Positions 20,074-27,443 of a stretch of 64,000 bases of DNA are shown piece by piece (position 1 is the first letter of the stretch; every line of letters begins with the position of its first letter). A model generated the notes under the pieces. It was not told where the DNA came from and searched no databases. It worked only from the letters and a program-made list of their open reading frames with translations. This DNA comes from CAVTWY01 sp963738615 (GTDB lineage: Bacteria; Pseudomonadota; Gammaproteobacteria; Burkholderiales; Burkholderiaceae_C), in assembly GCA_963738615.1 (NCBI GenBank), contig CAVTXI010000010.1:62001-126000 (forward strand), given 5' to 3'. Both the position numbers and the translations under genes were made by a program.

Positions 20074-20862
20074 CTAGTCGCGCGGCCACGCCACTTGGTT
20101 CACGAACTCGCCCCAGAGTTGCTTCCAAGGCGGCCAATCGTGACCACCAGGGGCCACACGTGCATGGCCGCGCGGCAGCACCTGGCCAACAGCTGCGTTG
20201 AACTCGGCGAACCCGTCTTCGCTGCCGTAACCCACGTACAACGGCGGCCGCGTGGCTGCGACCGCCGGATCGGCGTAGCCCTTCAGCCACCGCAGCAGGT
20301 CACGCTGCCAATCGCCGTCGACCACGGGTTCGTTCCAATTCGCGATGCCACCGACGTTGCGCACCTCGGCCAACACGCTGTTCGACGCGACGAACGGCGC
20401 CAGCGCGATGACGCCGCTGACATGCTGCGGGTGCACCCGCGCGTACATCATCGAGCCGAAGCCGCCCAGCGAGATCCCGGCGAACCAAATCTGCCGATAG
20501 CCGCGCGCGCGCATCGGCTCGACGATGTCGATGCGCAACCGCTCGTCGAACCGCCCTTCGGTGTAGTAGCCCACGTGAAGATCAGGCACCAGCACGTCGG
20601 CCTTGATGCCTTGCCGGTGCAACGTAGCAGCGAAGCCCTGTTCGAGGATCTGCTCGGGGGTATCGCCCGCGCCCGGCAGGAAGATCACCAGCACACGTTG
20701 GTTGATCGGCGCAGAGCCCGGAGCGGTCACCATCACGCTGCGCACCGGCACCACGGGTGGCCGCCAGCCAATGCACCCAGCGATGGTCGAAATCACGCCC
20801 AAAACGCCAACCAGGGCCACCAAAAACCCCAGCCTGAAGCCCGAGGCGGTGGTGCGTTCCAT
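20074..20862 (-). CDS. alpha/beta hydrolase (esterase-like, probable lipoprotein)
   Basis: 262 residues from the start at 20862, only 5 nt after the aroC stop codon; the longer frame inside aroC is not needed. The signal segment GFLVALVGVLGVISTIAGC ends in a lipobox-like IAGC. The hydrolase core has VLVIFLPGAGDT (oxyanion region), WFAGISLGGFGSMMYA with the nucleophile in GISLGG, and a C-terminal HxW motif (GGHDWPPWKQLW) supplying His. It resembles feruloyl-esterase and PHB-depolymerase-like hydrolases, but the substrate is unknown. Confidence 0.7.
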   Translation of the reverse strand: MERTTASGFRLGFLVALVGVLGVISTIAGCIGWRPPVVPVRSVMVTAPGSAPINQRVLVIFLPGAGDTPEQILEQGFAATLHRQGIKADVLVPDLHVGYYTEGRFDERLRIDIVEPMRARGYRQIWFAGISLGGFGSMMYARVHPQHVSGVIALAPFVASNSVLAEVRNVGGIANWNEPVVDGDWQRDLLRWLKGYADPAVAATRPPLYVGYGSEDGFAEFNAAVGQVLPRGHARVAPGGHDWPPWKQLWGEFVNQVAWPRD

Positions 20863-20867
20863 CGTGG

Positions 20868-21968
20868 CTATGACGCTTGGCCCGAAATCGGCGGCACCGG
20901 CAGCCGCACATCGCCGCACTGCGCGCGGTGCCGCAACGCGTGGTCCATCACGACCAGCGCCAACATCGCTTCGGCAATCGGCGCAGCGCGGATGCCGACG
21001 CAGGGGTCGTGGCGGCCGTGCGTCTCGACGACCGTGGGTTGATTGGCGCGGTCGATCGACGCGCGCGGCAGGCGGATCGAGCTCGTCGGCTTGATCGCGA
21101 TCGACACGCGCAGGTCTTGCCCGGTCGATATGCCGCCCAGCACGCCGCCCGCGTGGTTGCTGCGAAAGCCCTGCGGCGAGAGTTCGTCGCCGTGTTCGCT
21201 GCCCTTCTGCGCGACGACGCCGAAGCCGTCTCCGATGCTCACGCCCTTCACGGCGTTGATGCCCATCATGGCGTAGGCGATGTCAGCGTCGAGCTTGTCG
21301 AAGAGCGGCTCACCCAAGCCCGCAGGTACGCCACGCGCGACGACCTCGATGCGCGCGCCGACCGAATCGCCCGACTTGCGCAGCGCGTCCATCGCTTCCT
21401 CGAGTCGCGGCACGATCGCGGCGTTGGGCGCGAAGAAGGGGTTCAGCGGGATCTGCGATTCGTCATCGAAGGGAATGTCGATGTCACCCAGCGCCGACAT
21501 CCACGCGACGAAGCTGGTTGCGTGCGCGGCGCGCAGCCACTTCTTCGCGACCGCACCCGCCGCGACCATCGGTGCCGTGAGCCGCGCCGACGCACGCCCG
21601 CCACCGCGCGGATCGCGCAGGCCGTACTTTCGCCAGTAGGTGTAGTCGGCGTGGCCGGGGCGGAAGGTGTCGAGCAGGTTGCCGTAGTCCTTGCTGCGCG
21701 CGTCGGTGTTCTGGATGAAGAGCGCGATCGGCGTGCCGGTGGTCAGGCCTTCGTAGGTGCCGCTGAGGATCTGCACCTGGTCCGGCTCCTGCCGCTGCGT
21801 CACGTGGCGGCTGGTGCCGGGACGGCGACGGTCGAGATCAGGCTGAATGTCGGCCGCACTCAGCACCATGCCGGGCGGGCAGCCGTCGATCACGCACCCG
21901 ATCGCGGGGCCGTGGCTTTCGCCGAAGTTGGTGACGCGGAACAGTTCGCCGAAGGTGCTGCCAGACAT
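20868..21968 (-). CDS. aroC: chorismate synthase
   Basis: 366 residues, full length. Catalyses the last shikimate-pathway step, EPSP to chorismate, with reduced FMN. Visible signatures: the N-terminal GELFRVTNFGESHGPAIGC, RPGHADYTYWRKYGLRDPRG with GGGRASAR following, and HGRHDPCVGIRAAPIAEAML near the end. The CBS-domain gene lies 71 nt upstream on the same strand and the esterase gene 5 nt downstream, so the three may be co-transcribed. Confidence 0.96.
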   Translation of the reverse strand: MSGSTFGELFRVTNFGESHGPAIGCVIDGCPPGMVLSAADIQPDLDRRRPGTSRHVTQRQEPDQVQILSGTYEGLTTGTPIALFIQNTDARSKDYGNLLDTFRPGHADYTYWRKYGLRDPRGGGRASARLTAPMVAAGAVAKKWLRAAHATSFVAWMSALGDIDIPFDDESQIPLNPFFAPNAAIVPRLEEAMDALRKSGDSVGARIEVVARGVPAGLGEPLFDKLDADIAYAMMGINAVKGVSIGDGFGVVAQKGSEHGDELSPQGFRSNHAGGVLGGISTGQDLRVSIAIKPTSSIRLPRASIDRANQPTVVETHGRHDPCVGIRAAPIAEAMLALVVMDHALRHRAQCGDVRLPVPPISGQAS

Positions 21969-22039
21969 CGCAGGATTCTAGGGAGCCCTCTGGGCCAGCA
22001 TCGCCAGCCTGCCGTCGAAGCCCTTCGCCGCAGCGACGA

Positions 22040-22513
22040 TCAATTCGCCGTCGCCGTCGGCGGAATCTGGTCCGGCTCTTCGACCGGCCAGTCGCGGATG
22101 TAGGCCTTGAGCATGCGGTTTTCGAAGTCTTGGCTTTCGACCACCGCGCGGGCCACGTCATAGAAGGAGATCACGCCCATCAGCGTCTTGTTCTCGACCA
22201 CGGGCACGTAGCGCGCATGGCGCTTGAGCATCAGGCGGCGCACCTCGTCGAGTTCGGTCTCCGGCGTGCATGTGACCGGGAAGTCGTCCATGACCTGACG
22301 CACGGAGCCGGTCCCGACGGCACCGCCGTTGCGAACCACGGCCTTGATGACTTCGCGGAACGTGAGGATCCCGGCAACGTCGCCGTGTTCCATGACCACG
22401 AGCGAACCGATGTCCAACTCGGCCATCGTTCGCACTGCTTCCGCCAGGGGATCGTTGGGCGTCGCCGTGAAGAGCGTGCTTCCCTTGACGGCGAGGATGT
22501 CACTGACCTTCAT
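22040..22513 (-). CDS. CBS-domain protein
   Basis: 157 residues made of two CBS motifs: MKVSDILAVKGSTLFTATPN with DIGSLVVMEHGDVAGILTFR, and RQVMDDFPVTCTPETELDEV with ARYVPVVENKTLMGVISFYD. Such stand-alone CBS pairs bind adenosyl nucleotides and act as sensors. The start at 22513 is supported by AAGAGGTG just upstream; the frame extends further only through an 18-bp tandem repeat. aroC follows on the same strand. Confidence 0.85.
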   Translation of the reverse strand: MKVSDILAVKGSTLFTATPNDPLAEAVRTMAELDIGSLVVMEHGDVAGILTFREVIKAVVRNGGAVGTGSVRQVMDDFPVTCTPETELDEVRRLMLKRHARYVPVVENKTLMGVISFYDVARAVVESQDFENRMLKAYIRDWPVEEPDQIPPTATAN

Positions 22514-22520
22514 GTTCACC

Positions 22521-22574
22521 TCTTGCAGATCTCGTCGCTCTTGCATATCTCGTCGCTCATGCATATCTCGTCGA
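22521..22574 (-). repeat. three tandem 18-bp repeats at the CBS gene ribosome-binding region
   Basis: On the minus strand the unit is roughly CGACGAGATATGCAAGAG, repeated three times with single changes. The last copy ends directly in the Shine-Dalgarno of the CBS gene. Eighteen is a multiple of three, so the repeat stays in frame with the gene; if translated it would give RRDMHE RRDMQE RRDLQE. A change in copy number would change the distance and sequence in front of the start site. Confidence 0.8.
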
Positions 22575-22655
22575 TTCGGCCGACGAGGACAGGACGCGGC
22601 GTGGTCAACATAGCACACAATCCCGACGCAGGCGCACTCGAAAGACCCACCCGCC

Positions 22656-23954
22656 ATGCCCGGCCCGAACGATCCTGCCTTCGACACGCTGGCCCTTCAC
22701 GCAGGGGCCACGCCTGACCCCTCCACCGGCGCGCGAGCCACGCCGATCCACCTCACGACGTCGTTCGTGTTCGACTCGAGCGAGGCCGCGGCGTCGCTCT
22801 TCAACCTCGAGCGATCGGGCCACGTCTACTCGCGCATCAGCAACCCGACGAACGCGGTGTTCGAAGAGCGCATGGCCGCGCTGGAAGGCGGCGTGGGCGC
22901 CATCGCCACCGCCAGCGGGCAGGCGGCGCTGCACCTGGCGATCGTCACGCTTGCGGGTGCGGGTTCGCACATCGTTGCCAGTTCGGCGTTGTACGGCGGG
23001 TCGCACAACCTGCTGCACTACACGCTGTCGCGCTTTGGTATCGAAACCACCTTCGTCAAGCCCGGCAACGTCGACGGCTTTCGCGCCGCGATCCGACCGA
23101 ACACGAAGCTGGTGTTCGGTGAGACGCTTGGCAACCCGGGCCTCGATGTGCTGGACTTGCCCACCGTGGCCGCCATCGCGCACGAGGCCGGTGTGCCGCT
23201 GCTGGTCGACAGCACCTTCACCACGCCGTGGCTGATGCGGCCCTTCGATCACGGCGCTGATCTTGTCTATCACTCGGCCACGAAATTCCTCTGCGGCCAC
23301 GGCACGGTGGTGGGCGGCGTGCTGGTCGACAGCGGCCACTTCGACTGGAGCCGCGCCGATCGTTTCCCCGAACTGAACCAACCCTACGAAGGCTTCCACG
23401 GCATGGTGTTCGCGGAAGAGTCGAGCGAAGGCGCGTTCCTGCTGCGCGCACGGCGCGAGGGGCTGCGCGACTTCGGCGCGTGCATGAGCCCGCACACCGC
23501 ATGGCTGATGCTGCAAGGGATCGAGACGCTGTCGCTGCGCATGTCGCGCCACGTGGAGAACACGCGCAAGGTGGTGGCGTTTCTCGCAGCGCATCCGATG
23601 GTCGCGTCGGTGGGCTATCCGGAGCTCGAGGGCCACCCGAGCCACGCGCTTGCGAAAACGCTGCTGCCGCGCGGTTGCGGCGCGGTGTTCTCGTTCGACC
23701 TGAAAGGGAATCGCGCACAAGGCGTGGCCTTCATCGAAGCGCTGAAGATCTTCTCGCACCTGGCCAACGTCGGCGACGCGAAGTCGCTGGTCATCCACCC
23801 GGCATCGACAACGCACTTCCGCATGGACGACGCTGCACTCGCCGCAGCGGGCATCGGGCCGGGCACGATCCGCCTTTCGGTCGGCCTGGAAGACGCTGAT
23901 GACCTGATCGAAGACCTGAAGCGCGCGCTGAAGGCGGCGGAGAAAGCGGCATGA
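22656..23954 (+). CDS. metY: O-acetylhomoserine sulfhydrylase (aminocarboxypropyltransferase)
   Basis: 432 residues, the usual length of MetY. A PLP enzyme of the Cys/Met metabolism family making homocysteine from O-acetylhomoserine and sulfide. Visible: TLALHAGATPDPSTGARATP, SGHVYSRISNPTNAVFEERM, the PLP lysine in VYHSATKFLCGHGTVVGGV, and the MetY-type insertion FPELNQPYEGFHGMVFAEE. The C-terminal IHPASTTHFRMDDAALAAAG is also diagnostic. An O-succinylhomoserine enzyme (MetZ) is less likely because of length and insertion. The alpha/beta hydrolase gene starts within the stop codon (ATGA). No SAM riboswitch was recognised upstream. Confidence 0.9.
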   Translation: MPGPNDPAFDTLALHAGATPDPSTGARATPIHLTTSFVFDSSEAAASLFNLERSGHVYSRISNPTNAVFEERMAALEGGVGAIATASGQAALHLAIVTLAGAGSHIVASSALYGGSHNLLHYTLSRFGIETTFVKPGNVDGFRAAIRPNTKLVFGETLGNPGLDVLDLPTVAAIAHEAGVPLLVDSTFTTPWLMRPFDHGADLVYHSATKFLCGHGTVVGGVLVDSGHFDWSRADRFPELNQPYEGFHGMVFAEESSEGAFLLRARREGLRDFGACMSPHTAWLMLQGIETLSLRMSRHVENTRKVVAFLAAHPMVASVGYPELEGHPSHALAKTLLPRGCGAVFSFDLKGNRAQGVAFIEALKIFSHLANVGDAKSLVIHPASTTHFRMDDAALAAAGIGPGTIRLSVGLEDADDLIEDLKRALKAAEKAA

Positions 23955-24763
23955 AGCTCGAGATCAACGACTGCGAGGCGTACGCCTACACCGGCGGCAA
24001 GCCCTTCAACGCGAAACTGCCGACGGTGGTGTTCGTGCACGGTGCCATGGGCGACCACGGCGTGTGGAACCTGCTGGCGCGCTGGTTCGCGCACCACGGG
24101 CGCAGCGTGTTGGCAGTTGACTTGCCGGGGCACATGCGCAGCGACGGCCCGGCGCTCACGAACGTCGAAGCGATGGCCGATTGGCTGCTTGCGCTGCTGC
24201 ACGCCGCGGGTGTCGGGCGCGCGGCGTTGGTCGGGCACAGCATGGGCTCGCTCATCGCGCTCGAGGCCGCGGCGCGTGCGAGCACAACGACGTCGATCAC
24301 GATCGATCGGCTGGTGATGATCGGCACCTGCGTGCCGATGCCGGTACCGCAGGCATTGCTCGATCTGAGCCGCAAGGACGTTCACGCCGCGATCGACCGC
24401 GTGGTGGGCTTCTCGTTCTCGACGATGGCGGCCAAGCCCTCGTTCCCCGGACCGGGCATGTGGCTGCAAGGCTCGGCACGCTCGCTGATGCGCATGGTCG
24501 CCGCGCGCAGCACCGACCCGACGCTGTTCCACACCGACTTCTCGGCCTGCAACCAATACGCTGGCGGTATGTCGACGGCGGCCAAGGTCACCTGCACCTC
24601 GCATCTGATCCTCGGCGAGTCCGATCAGATGACGCCGGCCCGAAGCGCGACCGGCATCGTGCAGGCATTGAAGGCGAACGTGCATCGCGTGCCTTCGGGC
24701 CACTACCCGATGCAAGAGGCACCCGACGACGTGCTGCGTGCGATGCGCGCCGCGCTGACTTGA
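23951..24763 (+). CDS. alpha/beta hydrolase
   Basis: 270 residues. Core features: VVFVHGAMGDHGVWNLLARW (HG oxyanion motif), AALVGHSMGSLIALEAA with nucleophile Ser in GHSMG, HLILGESDQMTPA with the Asp, and VPSGHYPMQEAPDDVLRAM with the His. The ATG overlaps the metY stop by 4 nt, implying translational coupling. The acyl substrate cannot be inferred; the pairing with metY might reflect ester or thioester metabolism. Confidence 0.8.
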   Translation: MKLEINDCEAYAYTGGKPFNAKLPTVVFVHGAMGDHGVWNLLARWFAHHGRSVLAVDLPGHMRSDGPALTNVEAMADWLLALLHAAGVGRAALVGHSMGSLIALEAAARASTTTSITIDRLVMIGTCVPMPVPQALLDLSRKDVHAAIDRVVGFSFSTMAAKPSFPGPGMWLQGSARSLMRMVAARSTDPTLFHTDFSACNQYAGGMSTAAKVTCTSHLILGESDQMTPARSATGIVQALKANVHRVPSGHYPMQEAPDDVLRAMRAALT

Positions 24764-24783
24764 CCACGAAGGAGCTTCACGAC

Positions 24784-25119
24784 ATGAGCACCACGTCCGA
24801 TCATCCCGGCATCGACCCGAAATCGTTCGCGTCCTTCGCCGACTTCTATCCCTTCTACCTCGGCGAACACCGCAACCGCACGTGCCGACGCCTGCACTTC
24901 GTAGGCTCGACGCTGGCCCTGGTGTGCCTGGTGATGCTGATCGCCAGCGGCCGACCGCAGTACCTGCTCTACGGTCTGCTGTGCGGCTACGGCTTCGCGT
25001 GGCTCGGCCACTTCGGCTTCGAGAAGAACAAGCCTGCGTCCTTCAGCCGCCCGCTGTACAGCTTCATGGGCGACTGGGTGATGTACAAGGACATTTGGAC
25101 GAGGAAGATCGCGTTCTGA
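24784..25119 (+). CDS. DUF962 (Mpo1-like) membrane protein
   Basis: 111 residues. FADFYPFYLGEHRNRTCRRL and HFVGSTLALVCLVMLIASGR followed by GFAWLGHFGFEKNKPASFSR match the DUF962 family, named after yeast Mpo1, a 2-hydroxy fatty acid dioxygenase with conserved His residues (EH, HF, GHF). Two or three membrane segments. It lies 20 nt after the hydrolase gene with AAGGAG before the start, so the three genes form an operon. It converges with the nucleotidyltransferase gene 25 nt away. Confidence 0.85.
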   Translation: MSTTSDHPGIDPKSFASFADFYPFYLGEHRNRTCRRLHFVGSTLALVCLVMLIASGRPQYLLYGLLCGYGFAWLGHFGFEKNKPASFSRPLYSFMGDWVMYKDIWTRKIAF

Positions 25120-25144
25120 TGACGGTCGCTGCAGCCACCGTGCA

Positions 25145-25723
25145 TCAAGGCCCCGTGCGCTTGGCCTTCGCGGCCCGGCCCTTCCTGAGCTTTTCGAACC
25201 AGGCCCGATCTGCCTCGACGTGCTTCCTGACCGTGGCGTGTTCGTCGGCATTCAGGAACGTCGTCGACGCGATCCGTGCGTTGACCTTCGGCAGCGAAAC
25301 GTAGCCCGATACGATGCCCGCGCGAATCCAGCGTAGGTCGTTCGGCGCGCTCCTCGCGTACTTCGAAACTGCCGCGTCGTCGGGATCGAGAAACCAGATA
25401 CGCACGCCGTCGTTTTCGAGGCTGTTCATCCGCGCCTCCCACCCGTCGGGCAGGCTCGGCAAGCTCGGCGAGACCGGATCGAGGTAGTACCCGTTGGCAC
25501 GATGGAACGCCGAGCCTTCGCCGAGCGCTGCTTGCACATCGCCGATGCGCCCCGGGTCGGCCTTCGTCCAGCAGTCAACGTCGGTCGACATCGACATCTC
25601 GACCGGTAGTTCGTCCTCGTCGCCGATCCCCAGAATAGATAAGCTGCCGATGACAACGTAGTCGGGGTGACCGGTCATCCGGCGCGCCTCGTCGAACAGC
25701 TTGAAGAGGTATTCGCGTCTCAC
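25145..25723 (-). CDS. nucleotidyltransferase-fold protein (DUF6036-like), putative toxin partner
   Basis: 192 residues from a GTG start at 25723 that overlaps the antitoxin stop (GTGA). VVIGSLSILG followed by MSTDVDCW gives the hG(S)xS ... DxD arrangement of minimal nucleotidyltransferases, the fold used by AbiEii/MenT-type toxins. Downstream, NDGVRIWFLDPDDAAVSKYA and LRWIRAGIVSGYVSLPKVNA match uncharacterised DUF6036-like proteins. The longer upstream frame overlaps the antitoxin gene and is rejected. Coupling to a Phd-type gene suggests a toxin-antitoxin pair; activity is inferred only. Confidence 0.6.
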   Translation of the reverse strand: MRREYLFKLFDEARRMTGHPDYVVIGSLSILGIGDEDELPVEMSMSTDVDCWTKADPGRIGDVQAALGEGSAFHRANGYYLDPVSPSLPSLPDGWEARMNSLENDGVRIWFLDPDDAAVSKYARSAPNDLRWIRAGIVSGYVSLPKVNARIASTTFLNADEHATVRKHVEADRAWFEKLRKGRAAKAKRTGP

Positions 25724-26208
25724 GGCCACACCACGGGCCAGGGCGAGTTCTGCCGCAGCGCCGTTCCCTCTTCCAGCAGATCGGAGCCCATCGCTCGCGC
25801 GAGGTCTTCGACAGGTCGATCGAGCAGAGCCTCCCAGCGGTCTGCGTAGTCGGGGGAGCACAGGCGTTCACGTCGCCACCTGGCGACCTCGGCGCGAGCG
25901 CGCCGCACCAGCGCCAAACGCTTCGCCCTGGACATCAACAACAGTTCGATGGCCCATTGCTGGTGCCGGACAAGGCGGCCGATCTCGACCAACTGCTGGG
26001 CCGCACGAGCCTCTCGTCGCGCCGCCATAGCCTGGCTCGAGTTTGTCGAAGGCACCTGCGCGGCGTCGGGACGCTGCCCGAATGCCTCGGGTGAACAGAC
26101 GATGGCCTTGACCTTGCCGTGACGCTCGACGGCGACCGGCCCTCGTGCCAGCGCCTCGAGAAGTTCGCCGAAGTTCTGCTTGGCGTGCGTGGAGGACATT
26201 CGCTTCAT
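25720..26208 (-). CDS. Phd/YefM-family antitoxin with extended C-terminus
   Basis: 162 residues. The N-terminal ~45 residues (MSSTHAKQNFGELLEALARG, VAVERHGKVKAIVCSPEAF) are the Phd/YefM dimerisation and DNA-binding fold. Ordinary Phd proteins have about 80 residues; here about 110 further residues follow, basic and helical (LVRHQQWAIELLLMSRAKRL, ARAEVARWRRERL), without a recognised domain. Start at 26208; ATG at 26199 is an alternative. It precedes and overlaps the nucleotidyltransferase-like gene, as antitoxins usually do, and an inverted repeat lies in its promoter. Confidence 0.7.
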   Translation of the reverse strand: MKRMSSTHAKQNFGELLEALARGPVAVERHGKVKAIVCSPEAFGQRPDAAQVPSTNSSQAMAARREARAAQQLVEIGRLVRHQQWAIELLLMSRAKRLALVRRARAEVARWRRERLCSPDYADRWEALLDRPVEDLARAMGSDLLEEGTALRQNSPWPVVWP

Positions 26209-26230
26209 GGAGGCGCAACTTTATCTGTTT

Positions 26231-26254
26231 TGTCCATATTGTGCGATTTGGACA
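26231..26254. promoter_or_regulatory. inverted repeat, candidate operator of the Phd-type module
   Basis: TGTCCA (26231-26236) and TGGACA (26249-26254) form a 6-bp inverted repeat separated by 12 nt, centred about 35 nt upstream of the antitoxin start. The DNA around it is AT-rich. The site is well placed for autorepression by the antitoxin. No clear -35 was assigned. Confidence 0.5.
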
Positions 26255-26278
26255 GTGACCTTGGGATGCATCGCCATG

Positions 26279-26301
26279 AAAAACGGCGCCCGAAGGCGCC
26301 G
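26279..26301 (-). terminator. rho-independent terminator of the sensor-MFS-binding protein operon
   Basis: On the minus strand GGCGCC-TTCG-GGCGCC, extended by a C-G pair, is followed by five T residues. It lies about 30 nt after the binding-protein stop codon. The stable TTCG tetraloop and T run make it a textbook intrinsic terminator. Confidence 0.9.
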
Positions 26302-26332
26302 CAAAGTCCGTCCTGAATCCCGGTCCAAACCA

Positions 26333-27424
26333 CTACTGCGAAATCGGCGCCTCGTTCAGGATTTCGGCGTAGTTGAACATCGGCAGCGGCGGCATCAGCT
26401 TCAGGCGTTCCGCCGCGCTGATGCGGATCTGGTAGCTGAACTTCTTCAGCGGCTCGACCGGTACCGCACTCGGCTGCTTCTTGCCGACCAGAATTTCCTC
26501 GGCCTTCAGGCCCGTGTATTGGCCCACGCTGTGGTAGCGGCTGATCAGGCCGATCAGCGCGCCGGCCTGCATCAACTGTTCGGTCGACGCGAAGGTCGGC
26601 AGGCCCAGGTTCATCGCGGACGGGATGATGGTGTCCTGCGCCATCAGGCCCAGGAAGCTGTCGGGCGGCAGGTACAGCCATTGCGCTTTCGCATCGCGGA
26701 TCTCGCGCACCAGGTCGGTCGCGCCGTCGGGCAGCGGCTTGCGGTTGGCGTCGAGCTTGAAGGGCCGCTCGATGATCTCGAAGCCCTTCTCTTTCGCCAA
26801 ACCACGCAGCTCGTTGAGCACCACGACCGAGTTCTCTTCGGTGGGCGTGTAGATCACACCGATGCTCTTGAACGGGCGGTAGTCGCTGATCGCCTTGATC
26901 TGCGCGGACAGCGGCGCGATGTGCACCACGCCGCTGAGGTTCGGCCGCGCCGAGCCGTCGTCCTTCGTGATCTTCGCCAGCTGCGGTGCGGCCACAAGCG
27001 TAAAGACGACGGGGATGTCGGAGATGAACTTCTCCGGCGTCGTCGTGTTCACCGGGCCGACAACGCCCAGCGTGACCGTCGTGCCCCAGGTGTAGACCAG
27101 ATCGGGCTTGGTGGCGCGAATTTCGTCGATGAAGCCCTGCATGCGCTTCGGGTCGCGGTTCATGTCACGGTAGGTGATCTGCACCGGGATCTTGCGTGCG
27201 GCGAAGTGCTCTTCGAAGCCGCGCTCCACGTCGGTCATGCCGCGGAACGTGATCGCGTAGATGCGGTACGGCTTGCCCGCGGTCGAGGTGCCCACGCGTT
27301 TGGCGCCGGCGCCGGCCGCGGCCGCAGTCGTCTGCGCCCAGCCGTCGCGCGGCATGATGACGCCGGTTGCACCCGTGGCCAGGGCGGCGGCAAGAAGGTC
27401 TCGACGTTTGATGAAGTTGTTCAT
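26333..27424 (-). CDS. periplasmic ABC-type substrate-binding protein (PF04392-like), no ABC partner
   Basis: 363 residues. The start at 27424 (MNNFIKRRDLLAAALATG) gives a Tat-like signal (RRDLL) and lies 19 nt after the MFS gene stop; the longer frame is a GC-rich extension. The core (TFRGMTDVERGFEEHFAARK, FIDEIRATKPDLVYTWGTTV, FKSIGVIYTPTEENSV, LPTFASTEQLMQAGALIGLI) matches the ABC_sub_bind family, type I periplasmic binding proteins. No ABC permease or ATPase is encoded nearby. It is the last gene of an operon with a membrane sensor and a sensor-MFS fusion, so it may present a ligand to them rather than to an ABC importer. Confidence 0.8.
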   Translation of the reverse strand: MNNFIKRRDLLAAALATGATGVIMPRDGWAQTTAAAAGAGAKRVGTSTAGKPYRIYAITFRGMTDVERGFEEHFAARKIPVQITYRDMNRDPKRMQGFIDEIRATKPDLVYTWGTTVTLGVVGPVNTTTPEKFISDIPVVFTLVAAPQLAKITKDDGSARPNLSGVVHIAPLSAQIKAISDYRPFKSIGVIYTPTEENSVVVLNELRGLAKEKGFEIIERPFKLDANRKPLPDGATDLVREIRDAKAQWLYLPPDSFLGLMAQDTIIPSAMNLGLPTFASTEQLMQAGALIGLISRYHSVGQYTGLKAEEILVGKKQPSAVPVEPLKKFSYQIRISAAERLKLMPPLPMFNYAEILNEAPISQ

Positions 27425-27443
27425 GGCGATGACTGCGAATAGT

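Noticed and set aside
22575..22655. SAM riboswitch upstream of metY
   Set aside because: The short spacer shared with the CBS gene shows no recognisable SAM-riboswitch core.
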